Source: Chloroflexota bacterium (GTDB lineage: Bacteria; Chloroflexota; Dehalococcoidia; DSGV01). Taken from it: a stretch of 64,000 nt of DNA. The stretch lies in contig JAJYLG010000003.1 in the NCBI GenBank assembly GCA_021787985.1, positions 38,568-102,567 of the forward strand, given 5' to 3'. A program made the position numbers and the translations under genes. The notes under the pieces were generated by a model, which saw only the letters and a program-made list of their open reading frames with translations, had not been told where the DNA came from and did no database searches. Below are positions 24,636 to 33,209 of the stretch, piece by piece (positions within the stretch are counted from its first letter, which is position 1; every line of letters starts with the position of its first letter).

Positions 24636-25698
24636 ACCGCCCGCTCGCGCCAGCCTTGCCATCGCGGCGCTGACCCAGGGGCGGCCGTATCGCTGGCCGC
24701 GGGCGCTGTTGGCTGCCGTGGCCGTGATCCAACTGCTGGCGCTGGCAGCGCACGCGGCGTCCTGGGACCGCCTGGAGCTGACACCACCCGTGACGCTCTC
24801 GCGCGCCTCGGCGGCGGTGCCGGAGCATCGCACGGCCCCGCGACCGTCGACGGTCCGAGAGACCGCGCAAGGCGCCGCGCGGCAAGACGCCGGCCCGGCA
24901 CGTTGGCAGCGACCCGACCCGGCCCTGCAGCCGGTCGCCGCCTACCACGTGGTGAACGCGGCCTCTGGCGACACGCTGAGCGGCATCGCGGATCGCTTCC
25001 ACGTCGCGCTGGATACGCTCGTCGCCGCGAACCCGAAGCTGGAGGACCCCGACCGGCTTTCGGTCGGCCAGGCGGTGGTGGTGCCGATGGCGGACGGCGT
25101 CCTGTACGCGTGGCAGGCCGGGGACACGCCGGAGTCCGTCGCACGGCGCGCCGGCATCGCCTTAGGGGCGCTGCTCGACGCGCCGGGCAACCAGCCGCTG
25201 GCGGCGGGCCGCGTGCCGCGGCCGGGCGAGGTCGTGCTCCTGGCCGGCGTGCGCGCGCCGGCACGCACGAGGCCGCACTCGACGGCCCTGTCCACGGCCA
25301 CGCCCGTGGGTCAGGACGCGTCCGGTTGGGTGAGGCCGGTGCCGGGGTCCGTGTTCGGGACCTTGTTCGGCAGGGTGGACGCGCTGCACCCGCGGGGGCA
25401 CCACGGCGTGGACCTGCGCGCCGGCTACGGCGATACGGTGCGCGCCGCCGCCTCGGGCGTGGTGATCGCGGCCGCGTACGACTCGAGCTGGGGCGAGTAT
25501 GTCGAGATCCAGCATGCGCCGGGGCTCAGCACGCTGTACGCGCACCTGTCCGCTTTCGTGGTGGGCAAGGGCCAACGGGTGAGCGCGGGCCAGCCGATCG
25601 GTCGGGTCGGTTGCACCGGCTGGTGCTTCGGGCCGCACCTGCACTTCGAGGTCCATCGCGAGGGCCGGCCGATCAACCCGCTGCCCTACCTGCCGTGA
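24628..25698 (+). CDS. Membrane-anchored M23 endopeptidase with LysM domain
   Basis: A 356-residue cell-wall hydrolase. A hydrophobic anchor lies near residues 18-40. A LysM module follows (A-S-G-D-T-L-S-G-I-A-D-R-F), then a second LysM-like segment, then an M23 domain with H-H-G-V-D-L (zinc His and Asp) and H-L-H-F-E-V (second His pair). This fold cuts peptide cross-links of peptidoglycan. The GTG at 24628 overlaps the transglycosylase stop by eight bases, so glycan-strand and peptide-cutting activities are coupled. Confidence 0.85.
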   Translation: MHEPPARASLAIAALTQGRPYRWPRALLAAVAVIQLLALAAHAASWDRLELTPPVTLSRASAAVPEHRTAPRPSTVRETAQGAARQDAGPARWQRPDPALQPVAAYHVVNAASGDTLSGIADRFHVALDTLVAANPKLEDPDRLSVGQAVVVPMADGVLYAWQAGDTPESVARRAGIALGALLDAPGNQPLAAGRVPRPGEVVLLAGVRAPARTRPHSTALSTATPVGQDASGWVRPVPGSVFGTLFGRVDALHPRGHHGVDLRAGYGDTVRAAASGVVIAAAYDSSWGEYVEIQHAPGLSTLYAHLSAFVVGKGQRVSAGQPIGRVGCTGWCFGPHLHFEVHREGRPINPLPYLP

Positions 25699-25703
25699 CA
25701 TCC

Positions 25704-25765
25704 GCTCTCTCATGATGCCGAGCGGACGCGAATGAACGGGAGGAGCGTCCGCGCATCAAGAGAGC
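25704..25765 (+). terminator. Long bulged inverted repeat after the M23 gene
   Basis: Arms GCTCTCT/AGAGAGC, TGATGC/GCATCA and GCGGACGC/GCGTCCGC make 21 base pairs with two small bulges (25711-25712, 25719-25721) and a 15-base loop (25730-25744). It starts five bases after the M23 stop. No U-tract follows. A terminator is likeliest; a regulator site is possible. Confidence 0.55.
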
Positions 25766-25924
25766 GTCATGAGGGAGCAGCCTAGACCTTATAAGGCTTT
25801 TCCCGATTCGGCGAAGGCGTATGGAGCCGTAGGTTAGGGGCAATCCCGGCGGCTCTCGGTGGCGGGGCCTCCGTCCGGGCTGGGAACTCACTCTGCCAAA
25901 GTGACGCTAGGGGGCGAGAGAACG

Positions 25925-26695
25925 ATGTCAGGTGCGACTAGTGCGACCGGCCATGTGTCATCCCTCCGCGTTCAGCGGGACGGTCCGCCGATCCCGCGCG
26001 GCGCGATTCGCGTGCTGCTGGCCGACGACCATGCCGTCCTCCGCGAGACGCTCCGGCTGCTGCTGGGCTCACAGCCGGAGATCGTCGTGGTCGGGGAGGC
26101 GTCCACGGGCCGCGAGGCGGTGGATCTCGCCGAGCGGCTGCGGCCCGACGTGGTGTTGATGGACACGATCATGCCGTCCCTCAATGGCGTCGAGGCCACG
26201 CGCCAGCTCACGCGCATCTTGCCGCGGACACGCGTCATCATGCTGACCGGTTACGCCGATGACGAACGCATCCTGGCGGCGCTGCAGGCGGGCGCCTCCG
26301 GCTATGTGGTCAAGTCCTCGTCGGTGGACGAGCTCTTGCTCGCCATTCGCACGGTGCACAACAACAACACGTATCTCAGCGCCTGCCTGACCGGGCGCGA
26401 GGAGGCGCGCGATTACTTCCGTCAGGCCGCCTTGGTCAAGACCGATAACGGCCCGCTGACCCCGCGCGAGCGCGAGGTGCTGCAGCTCGTGGCCGAGGGC
26501 TGCGCGAACCGGGTCATCGCCGAGCGGCTGTTCATCAGTGTGAAAACCGTCGAGGCCCACAAGGAGCACATCACGACCAAGCTCGGCCTGCGCAATCGCG
26601 CCGACCTGATCCGTTATGCGATCCGCAAGGGACTGATCACGGTCGATCCGGCGGAGGAGGAAGAGAAGACCTTTCGCAAGGTCAGTGGCGCCTGA
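25925..26695 (+). CDS. NarL/FixJ-type response regulator with LuxR HTH
   Basis: A 256-residue two-domain regulator. After a 25-residue lead, the receiver has D-D-H (34-36) and phosphoacceptor Asp80 (L-M-D-T-I-M-P). The C-terminal LuxR helix-turn-helix has L-T-P-R-E-R-E-V-L-Q-L-V-A-E-G and I-S-V-K-T-V-E-A-H. It stands directly in front of the flagellar cluster on the same strand but is separated from it by a hairpin. A role in flagellar control is possible by position only. No partner kinase is adjacent. Confidence 0.9.
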   Translation: MSGATSATGHVSSLRVQRDGPPIPRGAIRVLLADDHAVLRETLRLLLGSQPEIVVVGEASTGREAVDLAERLRPDVVLMDTIMPSLNGVEATRQLTRILPRTRVIMLTGYADDERILAALQAGASGYVVKSSSVDELLLAIRTVHNNNTYLSACLTGREEARDYFRQAALVKTDNGPLTPREREVLQLVAEGCANRVIAERLFISVKTVEAHKEHITTKLGLRNRADLIRYAIRKGLITVDPAEEEEKTFRKVSGA

Positions 26696-26722
26696 GCCGA
26701 CGCAGCCGGGCACGGCATCCAG

Positions 26723-26746
26723 CGGGCGGCCCATCGGGGCCGCCCG
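26723..26746 (+). terminator. Hairpin terminator after the LuxR-type regulator
   Basis: CGGGCGGCCC (26723-26732), loop ATCG, GGGCCGCCCG (26737-26746), a 10-bp perfect stem 28 bases after the stop. The sequence after it (TCGCGTGTCC) has no clear U-run. Confidence 0.6.
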
Positions 26747-26870
26747 TCGCGTGTCCGCGACGTGTTTGGGTGCAATGGGGGAGAACGCGGCGGCCCTAGG
26801 GAGTTGCACGGATATGGGTCGCCGGGACGCCCCCGCTAGCGTGGGATCCGGTGGCAACGGGAGGCCGGCC

Positions 26871-27098
26871 ATGATCCTGGTCACTCGTCTCGACGGAAGC
26901 CAGTTCTACATCAACGCCCTGCACGTCGAGGCGGTCGAGGCGACGCCCGATACGCACGTGGTCATGACCAACGGCCAGCGCTACCTCGTGCGCGAATCGC
27001 CCGAGGAGCTGGCGCGGCGGTTCACCCGATTCTGCCGCGAGGTGGGTGGCATCCCGGTAGCGCGCGCGATGTTGCGCACGCTGCCGTTGCAGGACTGA
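26871..27098 (+). CDS. flbD: Flagellar FlbD family protein
   Basis: A 75-residue protein matching the small FlbD family found at the head of flagellar operons next to motA. The pattern I-L-V-T-R-L-D-G-S-x-F-Y-I-N near the N-terminus and the G-Q-R-Y-L-V-R-E-S-P-E-E-L segment are typical. Its function is not established. The ATG is preceded by a GGGAGG site; the frame is open upstream but only through non-coding sequence. motA starts 16 bases later. Confidence 0.85.
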   Translation: MILVTRLDGSQFYINALHVEAVEATPDTHVVMTNGQRYLVRESPEELARRFTRFCREVGGIPVARAMLRTLPLQD

Positions 27099-27114
27099 GA
27101 GGGCACTGCGCCGC

Positions 27115-27939
27115 GTGGACACGTCGACGATCATCGGCCTCGCGCTCGGGTTCGTCGCCATCTTCGGCTCGACGATTCTCGAGGGCGGCTCCCCGGCGTC
27201 GCTGATCGCGATCCCGGCGGCGCTGATCGTCTTCGGTGGCACCTTCGCCACAGCGTTCATCTCCTTTCCGATGAAGCAGGTCATGGGACTGACGAAGTCG
27301 CTCCCCAAGGCCTTTCGCGACACGCACGAGGATCCGGATGAGATGGTGACCCAGTTCGTGCGCATGGCCGAGCAGGCACGTCGCGACGGTCTTCTGTCGC
27401 TGGAGGACTCCGCCCAGGCCTCACGTGACGAGTTCATGCGCAAGGGGCTGCTGCTGATGATCGATGGCACCGACCCCGAGCGGCTGCGCGCCATCCTGGA
27501 GGCCGATATCGAGAGCCTGTCCGCGCGCCACGAGCACAGCTACGGGATCCTCGAAGCGATGGGTGGCTACTCGCCGACGATGGGCATCATCGGCACGGTG
27601 ATCGGCCTGATCAACGTCCTCGGCAACCTGTCCGACCCCTCCGCGCTGGGCGTCCACATCGCGAGCGCGTTCATCGCGACCTTCTACGGCGTCTTCACCG
27701 CGAACATCGTATGGCTGCCACTGGCCCACAAGCTGAAGAACAAGAGCAAGCACGAGCAGTACGTGCGCGGGCTGATCGTGGAGGGGATCCTCTCCGTTCA
27801 GGCCGGCGAGAACCCGCGCATCGTGCAGGAGAAGCTCGAAAGCTACCTGTCGCCGGGGTTGCGCGGGAAGCCACGGACGTCGAGCGCCCAGGCCGCAGCG
27901 GCCAGCGTCGAAGACGCCGAGGAGCGGCAGGCGGCATGA
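27115..27939 (+). CDS. motA: Flagellar motor stator protein MotA
   Basis: A 274-residue stator subunit. It has four membrane helices in the MotA order, with the cytoplasmic loop between helices two and three carrying the acidic/basic residues that face FliG. The Y-S-P-T-M-G-I-I-G-T-V-I-G-L-I motif at the start of helix three is diagnostic. It starts with GTG. The last codons overlap motB by four bases (ATGA). MotA and MotB form the ion channel that drives rotation. Confidence 0.95.
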   Translation: MDTSTIIGLALGFVAIFGSTILEGGSPASLIAIPAALIVFGGTFATAFISFPMKQVMGLTKSLPKAFRDTHEDPDEMVTQFVRMAEQARRDGLLSLEDSAQASRDEFMRKGLLLMIDGTDPERLRAILEADIESLSARHEHSYGILEAMGGYSPTMGIIGTVIGLINVLGNLSDPSALGVHIASAFIATFYGVFTANIVWLPLAHKLKNKSKHEQYVRGLIVEGILSVQAGENPRIVQEKLESYLSPGLRGKPRTSSAQAAAASVEDAEERQAA

Positions 27940-28682
27940 AGCGCAAGGCGGAACCGAAGAAGGAGAACCTCGAGCGCTGGCTGCTGACCTATGCGGACCT
28001 GATCACGCTGCTGCTCGCGTTCTTCGTGGTCCTGTACGCGACGTCGCGCGTTGACGTGCAGCAGTTCAAGGCCGTGGCCGAGTCGCTGCACCGCGCCTTC
28101 AACACCGGGCCGGTCGACGTCAGCGGCTCGAGTAGCTCGCTCTTGTCGAACAGCAGCGGCCTCCTCCCCGACCTCGCGGCGATCGAGGCCGCGGACTTCA
28201 AACGCATCAGTGACGCTCTGACCGGGTTGGCGCGCAAGGAGGGCATCAGCGAGTCGCTGCGGCTGCGCCAGGGGCAGGACACGATCGTCATCTCGCTCTC
28301 CAACAACCTGCTGTTCGACTCGGGAAGCGCGGATCTGCGAGTGGAGGCGGCCGGCGTGCTGGACGAGGTCGCGGCGCAACTGCGCGGCATGCCGAACTTC
28401 TTCCGGATCGAAGGGCACACGGACAACGTCCCCATCCACACGGAGCAGTTCCCGAGCAACTGGGAGCTGAGCACGGCGCGCGCCACCAACGTCCTGCGCT
28501 GGATCGTCGACCGCGACCACATCGACCCGCGGCGCGGCTACGCCGCTGGCTTCGCCGACACGCGGCCCGTGGCGTCGAACGACACACCCGAGGGGCGCGC
28601 GTTGAACCGCCGCGCCGACATCGTGATCCTCTACCCGCCGCCGGCCGGCGTGGCGACCTCGACGCCGACGGCGGGGCGCTGA
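27936..28682 (+). CDS. motB: Flagellar motor stator protein MotB
   Basis: A 248-residue protein: one N-terminal membrane helix with the ion-carrying aspartate (Asp21 in L-L-T-Y-A-D-L-I-T-L-L), a plug/linker, then an OmpA-like peptidoglycan-binding domain with G-H-T-D-N-V-P and N-R-R-A-D-I-V-I. The E-R-W-L-L-T-Y-A-D context is that of proton-type MotB, but coupling ion cannot be decided from this alone. It is coupled to motA by an ATGA overlap. Confidence 0.95.
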   Translation: MKRKAEPKKENLERWLLTYADLITLLLAFFVVLYATSRVDVQQFKAVAESLHRAFNTGPVDVSGSSSSLLSNSSGLLPDLAAIEAADFKRISDALTGLARKEGISESLRLRQGQDTIVISLSNNLLFDSGSADLRVEAAGVLDEVAAQLRGMPNFFRIEGHTDNVPIHTEQFPSNWELSTARATNVLRWIVDRDHIDPRRGYAAGFADTRPVASNDTPEGRALNRRADIVILYPPPAGVATSTPTAGR

Positions 28683-28708
28683 GATGACCACCGAGACGGA
28701 GTGAGCCC

Positions 28709-29203
28709 TTGAAGAAGCCGGTCCTCATCGCAGTCGTGGCCATCGCGCTCCTTGCGCCCGTGCTGTACCTGTTCGTGCTCCCCAAGCTCACGGGTAGCGG
28801 GGAGGCGAAGGTCGGCGCCGCGACCTCGGCGACACCCGCGGCCGGCGCCGGGCCGACGCTGGTGCTCGCGGAGCGCGTGCTCAACCTGCTGAGCGCGCCC
28901 TCGGACCCGCATTACCTGCGCATCGAGATCGCGCTCGAGTTCGAGGCGGAGAAGCCCTCCTTCTACAAGTTGTCGGGCGCGGCGCTGAGCAAGGCGAACG
29001 ATGAGTTCAAGGCGGCGATGCAGCCGAAGCTGCCAGCCATCGACGACGCGGTGGTGCGCGTCGTCTCTTCGCGCACCGTGGCGCAGCTCTCGACGCCACA
29101 GGGGATGGAGGAGCTCAAGTCAGACCTTGGCAAGGCGATCACCGCCGTGGTGGGGACGCCGAAGCTAAGACGCGTCTACTTCACGCGGTTCCTGACGCAA
29201 TAG
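28709..29203 (+). CDS. fliL: Flagellar basal body-associated protein FliL
   Basis: A 164-residue single-pass membrane protein with a short N-terminal cytoplasmic tip, one helix (about 5-27), a Gly/Ala/Thr linker and an extracellular FliL domain ending V-Y-F-T-R-F-L-T-Q, the typical FliL terminus. FliL surrounds the stator and supports torque. It starts with TTG, the only fitting start in its frame. It lies between motB and fliM. Confidence 0.88.
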   Translation: MKKPVLIAVVAIALLAPVLYLFVLPKLTGSGEAKVGAATSATPAAGAGPTLVLAERVLNLLSAPSDPHYLRIEIALEFEAEKPSFYKLSGAALSKANDEFKAAMQPKLPAIDDAVVRVVSSRTVAQLSTPQGMEELKSDLGKAITAVVGTPKLRRVYFTRFLTQ

Positions 29204-29211
29204 GGGGCGAG

Positions 29212-30249
29212 ATGTCAGCCAAAGAGCAGGCGCTCAGCCAGTCGGAGATCGAGGCGCTGCTCGCCAACCTGCAGGAAGGCGGCCAGGCGCCGACGAGCCC
29301 ATCCCGGCACGCGGTCAGCGGCACGCAGGCGCGCCCGTATGACTTCCGCAAGCCAGACAAGTTCAGCCGCGAGCACATCCGCGCGCTCCTCAGCCTCATT
29401 CAAACGTTCGCGCGTCTGGTCGGGACGCAGCTCTCCGGGCGGCTGCGCATCCCCATCAGCGTGAAGGTGACCTCCATCGAGCAGAGCCTGTACGAGGAGT
29501 ACGTCGAGCTGCTGCCGCAGGAGACGTTCCTCAACGTCATCTCCATGCAGCCGCTCGAGGGGAACCTCCTCCTGCAGCTCCCGAACGACCTGGCGATCGC
29601 GATGATCGACCGGCTGCTCGGCGGCCGCGGTCAGGCGCTGGACCGGCCGCACGAGCCGACCGAGATCGAGATCGCCCTGTTGCGCTCGGTCAGCGTCGGC
29701 TTCCTGGACGCGCTCAGGGACGCCTGGGCCAACCTGGGCACGGTCACGCCGGCGCTGGAATCGATCGCGCTGGCGCCGCACCTGGCGCAGGTGGCCGGCC
29801 CGTCCGACGTCGTCGTCGTGGCGCTGCTGGAGGCGCAGCTCGGCCAGCACGTCGGGGCGTTCTCGGTGGCGATCCCGGCGGTGATGCTGGAGGCCGTCCT
29901 GCCCCGCTTGAGCACGCAGGTCTGGCTGCCCGCTTCGCGGCGCCAGCGGCGCGTGGAGCAGGCCCGTGAGCTGCTGGCCGCGCGTCTGATGCAGGTGCCG
30001 GTGCCCGTGGTGGGAGTGCTGGGCGAGGCGCGCCTCAGCGTCAGCGACGTCATCGGCCTGCAAGCGGGCGACGTGATCCCGCTGCAGACGTGCGAGCACG
30101 GCGCGGTGCGCCTCGTCGTTATGGGTCAGCCCAAGTTCGAGGGCCGCATGGGCCTCTCGCGCCGCCGTCTGGCGGTCGAGGTCACCACCGTCATCGAGGA
30201 GAAGACGGACGCCATGATCGCCGCGGACGGCGAGGAGGACCAGTCATGA
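29212..30249 (+). CDS. fliM: Flagellar motor switch protein FliM
   Basis: A 345-residue C-ring protein. The N-terminal L-S-Q-S-E-I-E-A-L-L segment is the CheY-P-binding peptide. The middle CheC-like domain follows from about 45, and the C-terminal FliN-like domain ends the protein (G-D-V-I-P-L and G-R-M-G). It binds phospho-CheY and passes the signal to FliG. It overlaps fliN by four bases. Confidence 0.95.
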   Translation: MSAKEQALSQSEIEALLANLQEGGQAPTSPSRHAVSGTQARPYDFRKPDKFSREHIRALLSLIQTFARLVGTQLSGRLRIPISVKVTSIEQSLYEEYVELLPQETFLNVISMQPLEGNLLLQLPNDLAIAMIDRLLGGRGQALDRPHEPTEIEIALLRSVSVGFLDALRDAWANLGTVTPALESIALAPHLAQVAGPSDVVVVALLEAQLGQHVGAFSVAIPAVMLEAVLPRLSTQVWLPASRRQRRVEQARELLAARLMQVPVPVVGVLGEARLSVSDVIGLQAGDVIPLQTCEHGAVRLVVMGQPKFEGRMGLSRRRLAVEVTTVIEEKTDAMIAADGEEDQS

Positions 30250-31271
30250 ACGAGTGGCCGCTCGAGAGCTTGGACCCGAAGCCGCTGTACGAGGCGGCGG
30301 AGCGAGTGGTCGCCGCCTTGCCACAGGCGAGTGGCGGGCTGCTCAGCCGGAGCTTCGAGGTGGAGGTGGGTCGGGTCAGCGCCGGCCCCGCGGCCGCCGC
30401 GGTGCCGCCGGGCACGGACGACGCGGCGTTGCTCGTCTTGGAGATCAACCTGCTCGATGGCAAGGGCGCTCGGCCGGGCGCCGTGGTGCTGCCCGCCGAC
30501 GCGGCCGCGGCGCTGGTGGGCCGGCCGTCGCTATCGCAGGTGACCGAGCAGATGGAGCGGATGGAGCACCTGGAGGCGCTGACTGAGGTCGCCGCGAGCT
30601 TGCTGGACGGGCTCAACCTCACCTTGTTCCCGGGCTCGGATGGAGTCCCGTCGCTGGAGCTGGCCGGCGGCACGGTCGAGCGCGGCGGCGCGGCGCTGAG
30701 CACGCTTTCGCCCACGCTGCATGAGGCGGAGTGCGCGCTGGTCTCGTTCAGCCTGGTGACCGAGGAGCAGCGCTGGCCGGCGCTGCTGCTGCTGTCGGTC
30801 CCCTTTCTGCGAGTACTGAGCCCGCGACTGCCGCCGAAGCGCCGCCCGCCCGCCGTGGCCGAGACGACCGAGGAGCCGGCGGGCGGGCGGTTCTCCCCCG
30901 GCGCTTCGCGGGAGGAGGCGGCTGAGATGCCGCATTCGGCGGCGCCGGAGGGGGTGCCGGTCCGACCGGTGGAGCTGCAGCAGCTTCGCGAGCGCGGGAA
31001 CGGGCAGGCGGGCCGCGGCGTCGACCTGCTGCTGGACGTCACGCTCACCGTGCGCGTCGAGCTGGGCCAGCGACAGATGAAGGTCCAGGAGATCCTGGCG
31101 ATCGCCCCTGGAACCGTGATCGAGCTCGATCGGCTGGCCGGTGAGCCCGCGGACGTCGTGATCAACGACCGGCTGATCGCGCGCGGCGAGATCGTGGTGG
31201 TGGATGAGAACTTCGGCGTGCGCATCACCGAGATCGTGACGCCGAGAGCGCGGGCCGAGGCGCAGGCGTGA
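30246..31271 (+). CDS. fliN: FliN/FliY-type flagellar motor switch protein
   Basis: A 341-residue protein. The last 85 residues form the FliN domain (V-D-L-L-L-D-V-T-L-T-V-R-V-E-L-G, then P-G-T-V-I-E-L-D and F-G-V-R-I-T-E-I). In front lies a domain of about 200 residues plus a charged linker, as in Bacillus FliY (CheC-like domain plus FliN). I do not see the full E-x2-N phosphatase pair in the N-terminal part, so it may be structural. It is coupled to both neighbours by ATGA/GTGA overlaps. Confidence 0.9.
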   Translation: MNEWPLESLDPKPLYEAAERVVAALPQASGGLLSRSFEVEVGRVSAGPAAAAVPPGTDDAALLVLEINLLDGKGARPGAVVLPADAAAALVGRPSLSQVTEQMERMEHLEALTEVAASLLDGLNLTLFPGSDGVPSLELAGGTVERGGAALSTLSPTLHEAECALVSFSLVTEEQRWPALLLLSVPFLRVLSPRLPPKRRPPAVAETTEEPAGGRFSPGASREEAAEMPHSAAPEGVPVRPVELQQLRERGNGQAGRGVDLLLDVTLTVRVELGQRQMKVQEILAIAPGTVIELDRLAGEPADVVINDRLIARGEIVVVDENFGVRITEIVTPRARAEAQA

Positions 31272-32119
31272 GAAGCCCGCGCTGGCCCGGGCTCTCGCGC
31301 GGCGCGTGGGCCGCGCTGGTCGTGGCCGGGGCGCTGGGCCTGGCGCTGTTCATCGTGCCGTCGTCGTGCGCCGGCAGCGCGCCCCCGCAGGCACGCTCGC
31401 CCTTGGGTATCCCGGGCGCTGCCTCGCCGACACCGGCCGAGAGCCTTTCGCCGGCCGCGACGCCGAACGCCACGCAGTCCTCGGGTGGGGGGCTCGACCT
31501 GGGTGGCGGGCCGCACGTCGCGACGTTCAGCACCGGCGACACGGTCGGCCTCATCCTCAAGCTGGCGCTGGTCGGTGTGCTCATCTGGTTGAGCATCCTT
31601 GGTATGCGTTGGCTCAGCCGCCGCGCGCGCTTCGCCGGCGGTGGCTCGGGCTCGCTACGAGTGCTCGACTCGCTGGCGTTGGGGCCGAATCGCTCGGTCG
31701 TCGTGGTGCAGGCAGGGAAGCGCGCCTACGTGGTGGGCGTGACGCAGCAACAGATGACGCTGTTGGGCGAGGTGGCTGACGACGAGTCGCTGGTCCTGCT
31801 CACTCCGCCCGAGATGAAGCCGATGGACCAGCCGCTGCGCGTGCCGGCGAACCTGATGAAGGCGATGCGTGGCACCTGGAGTGGCCGCCGTGGAGGGCGC
31901 CCGCGGCGCGAGCCCGGTTTCGGGCGGCTGCTGGCGGAGACGCAGCTCGCGCGCAGCGCCGGCGCGGACGTCCCGTTCACCGCATCGATCATCGACCGCG
32001 ACGCGGAACCTGCGAAGGGCGCGGTGGAGGCCGACCCGCCCGGGCTGGCGCGCTATCTGGAGCGGCTGGCGCGCGAGGCGGCCTCGCGCAGCGATCGCGT
32101 CGTGCGGAGGTCCGCGTGA
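31268..32119 (+). CDS. fliO: Flagellar biosynthesis protein FliO
   Basis: A 283-residue protein in the fliO position. It has an N-terminal signal-type helix, a low-complexity stretch rich in Ala, Pro and Ser, a membrane helix (about 95-113) followed by basic residues, and the small FliO domain ([18 protein letters not shown]). The long Arg-rich C-terminal tail is unusual; most FliO proteins are half this size. FliO helps assemble the FliP ring. The GTG overlaps the fliN stop. Confidence 0.85.
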   Translation: MRSPRWPGLSRGAWAALVVAGALGLALFIVPSSCAGSAPPQARSPLGIPGAASPTPAESLSPAATPNATQSSGGGLDLGGGPHVATFSTGDTVGLILKLALVGVLIWLSILGMRWLSRRARFAGGGSGSLRVLDSLALGPNRSVVVVQAGKRAYVVGVTQQQMTLLGEVADDESLVLLTPPEMKPMDQPLRVPANLMKAMRGTWSGRRGGRPRREPGFGRLLAETQLARSAGADVPFTASIIDRDAEPAKGAVEADPPGLARYLERLAREAASRSDRVVRRSA

Positions 32120-32922
32120 TGCGCGGCCACGCGGGCAGGCTGTTCCGCCGTCTGCGGCGCCACGCGCCCCTCCTGCTCGTGATCGTGCCGATCGTGGTGC
32201 TGCTCACGGCCTGCTCCTCGACGCAGCAGACGACCGCTGGCGGTGTGCCTCGGGTGACCGTGTCGATCGACGGTGGTAGCGGCAGCAACGGCTCGTCGAG
32301 CGCCGCGGTGGGCCTGATCGTCGTGCTGACGGTCATCGCGCTTGCGCCGGCGTTCCTGATCATGGTCACGGCGTTCACGCGCATCGTGGTCGTGCTGTCG
32401 CTGCTGCGCAACGCGCTGGGCATCCCCAGCCTGCCGCCGAACCAGGTGCTGCTCGGCCTGGCGCTCTTCCTTACGGTGTTCGTCATGGCGCCGCAATTGA
32501 AGACGATCAACAGCACGGCGCTGCAGCCCTATCTCGACGGCAAGCTGAGCCAGTCGCAGGCGCTGGACATCGGCCAGAAGCCCGTGCGCGCGTTCATGCT
32601 TCGGCAGACGCGCGAGCAGGACCTCGCGCTGTTCGTAAAGATGGCGAGCACGGAGAAGCCGAGGACGATCGACGACGTACCGACCTACGTCATCATTCCG
32701 GCGTTCATCCTCAGCGAGCTGAAGACCGCCTTCGAGATGGGGTTCATCATCTTTGTGCCGTTCCTCATCATCGACATCGTCGTCAGCTCCGCGCTGCTCT
32801 CGATGGGCATGATGATGCTCCCGCCGATGGTCGTCTCGCTGCCGTTCAAGATCCTGCTCTTCGTGCTTGTGGACGGCTGGTACCTGGTGATCGGTTCGCT
32901 GGTAAAGAGCTTCGGGACGTGA
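32116..32922 (+). CDS. fliP: Flagellar export gate protein FliP
   Basis: A 268-residue core component of the flagellar type III export gate. The body has the FliP landmarks [26 protein letters not shown] and the M-M-M-L-P-P-M segment. The N-terminus has a long signal peptide ending in L-T-A-C-S-S (Cys33), which matches a lipoprotein lipobox. The start is the GTG at 32116 or the ATG at 32119, overlapping fliO. Confidence 0.95.
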   Translation: MMRGHAGRLFRRLRRHAPLLLVIVPIVVLLTACSSTQQTTAGGVPRVTVSIDGGSGSNGSSSAAVGLIVVLTVIALAPAFLIMVTAFTRIVVVLSLLRNALGIPSLPPNQVLLGLALFLTVFVMAPQLKTINSTALQPYLDGKLSQSQALDIGQKPVRAFMLRQTREQDLALFVKMASTEKPRTIDDVPTYVIIPAFILSELKTAFEMGFIIFVPFLIIDIVVSSALLSMGMMMLPPMVVSLPFKILLFVLVDGWYLVIGSLVKSFGT

Positions 32923-32932
32923 GGGCGCCGCG

Positions 32933-33202
32933 ATGAACGAGGGTTTCGTGATGGGGCTGGCGCGCGACGCGCTGATGACCACGGTGCTGGTGGCCGCGCC
33001 CGTGCTGGTCGTCTCGCTGGTGGTGGGCGTCGTCGTGTCGCTCTTCCAGGCGGTCACCCAGATCAACGAGGCGTCGTTGGCGTTCGTGCCGAAGATCCTG
33101 GCCGTGTTCGTGACCCTGATGATCTTCGGGCCCTGGATGCTGAACGTGCTGCTGAGCTACTCGCAGCGCCTCTTGATCGATCTGCCGTCGATGGTCCGCT
33201 GA
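32933..33202 (+). CDS. fliQ: Flagellar export gate protein FliQ
   Basis: An 89-residue protein with two membrane helices. The motif L-F-Q-A-V-T-Q-I-N-E-A-S-L-A-F-V-P-K is diagnostic for FliQ. Four copies stack around the FliP-FliR core of the export gate. It lies between fliP and fliR at 10- and 7-base distances. Confidence 0.95.
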   Translation: MNEGFVMGLARDALMTTVLVAAPVLVVSLVVGVVVSLFQAVTQINEASLAFVPKILAVFVTLMIFGPWMLNVLLSYSQRLLIDLPSMVR

Positions 33203-33209
33203 GCGCGCC

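Noticed and set aside
31268..32119. Lipobox in FliO (P-S-S-C)
   Set aside because: The residue three before the cysteine is proline, which does not fit the lipobox consensus, unlike the L-T-A-C of FliP.
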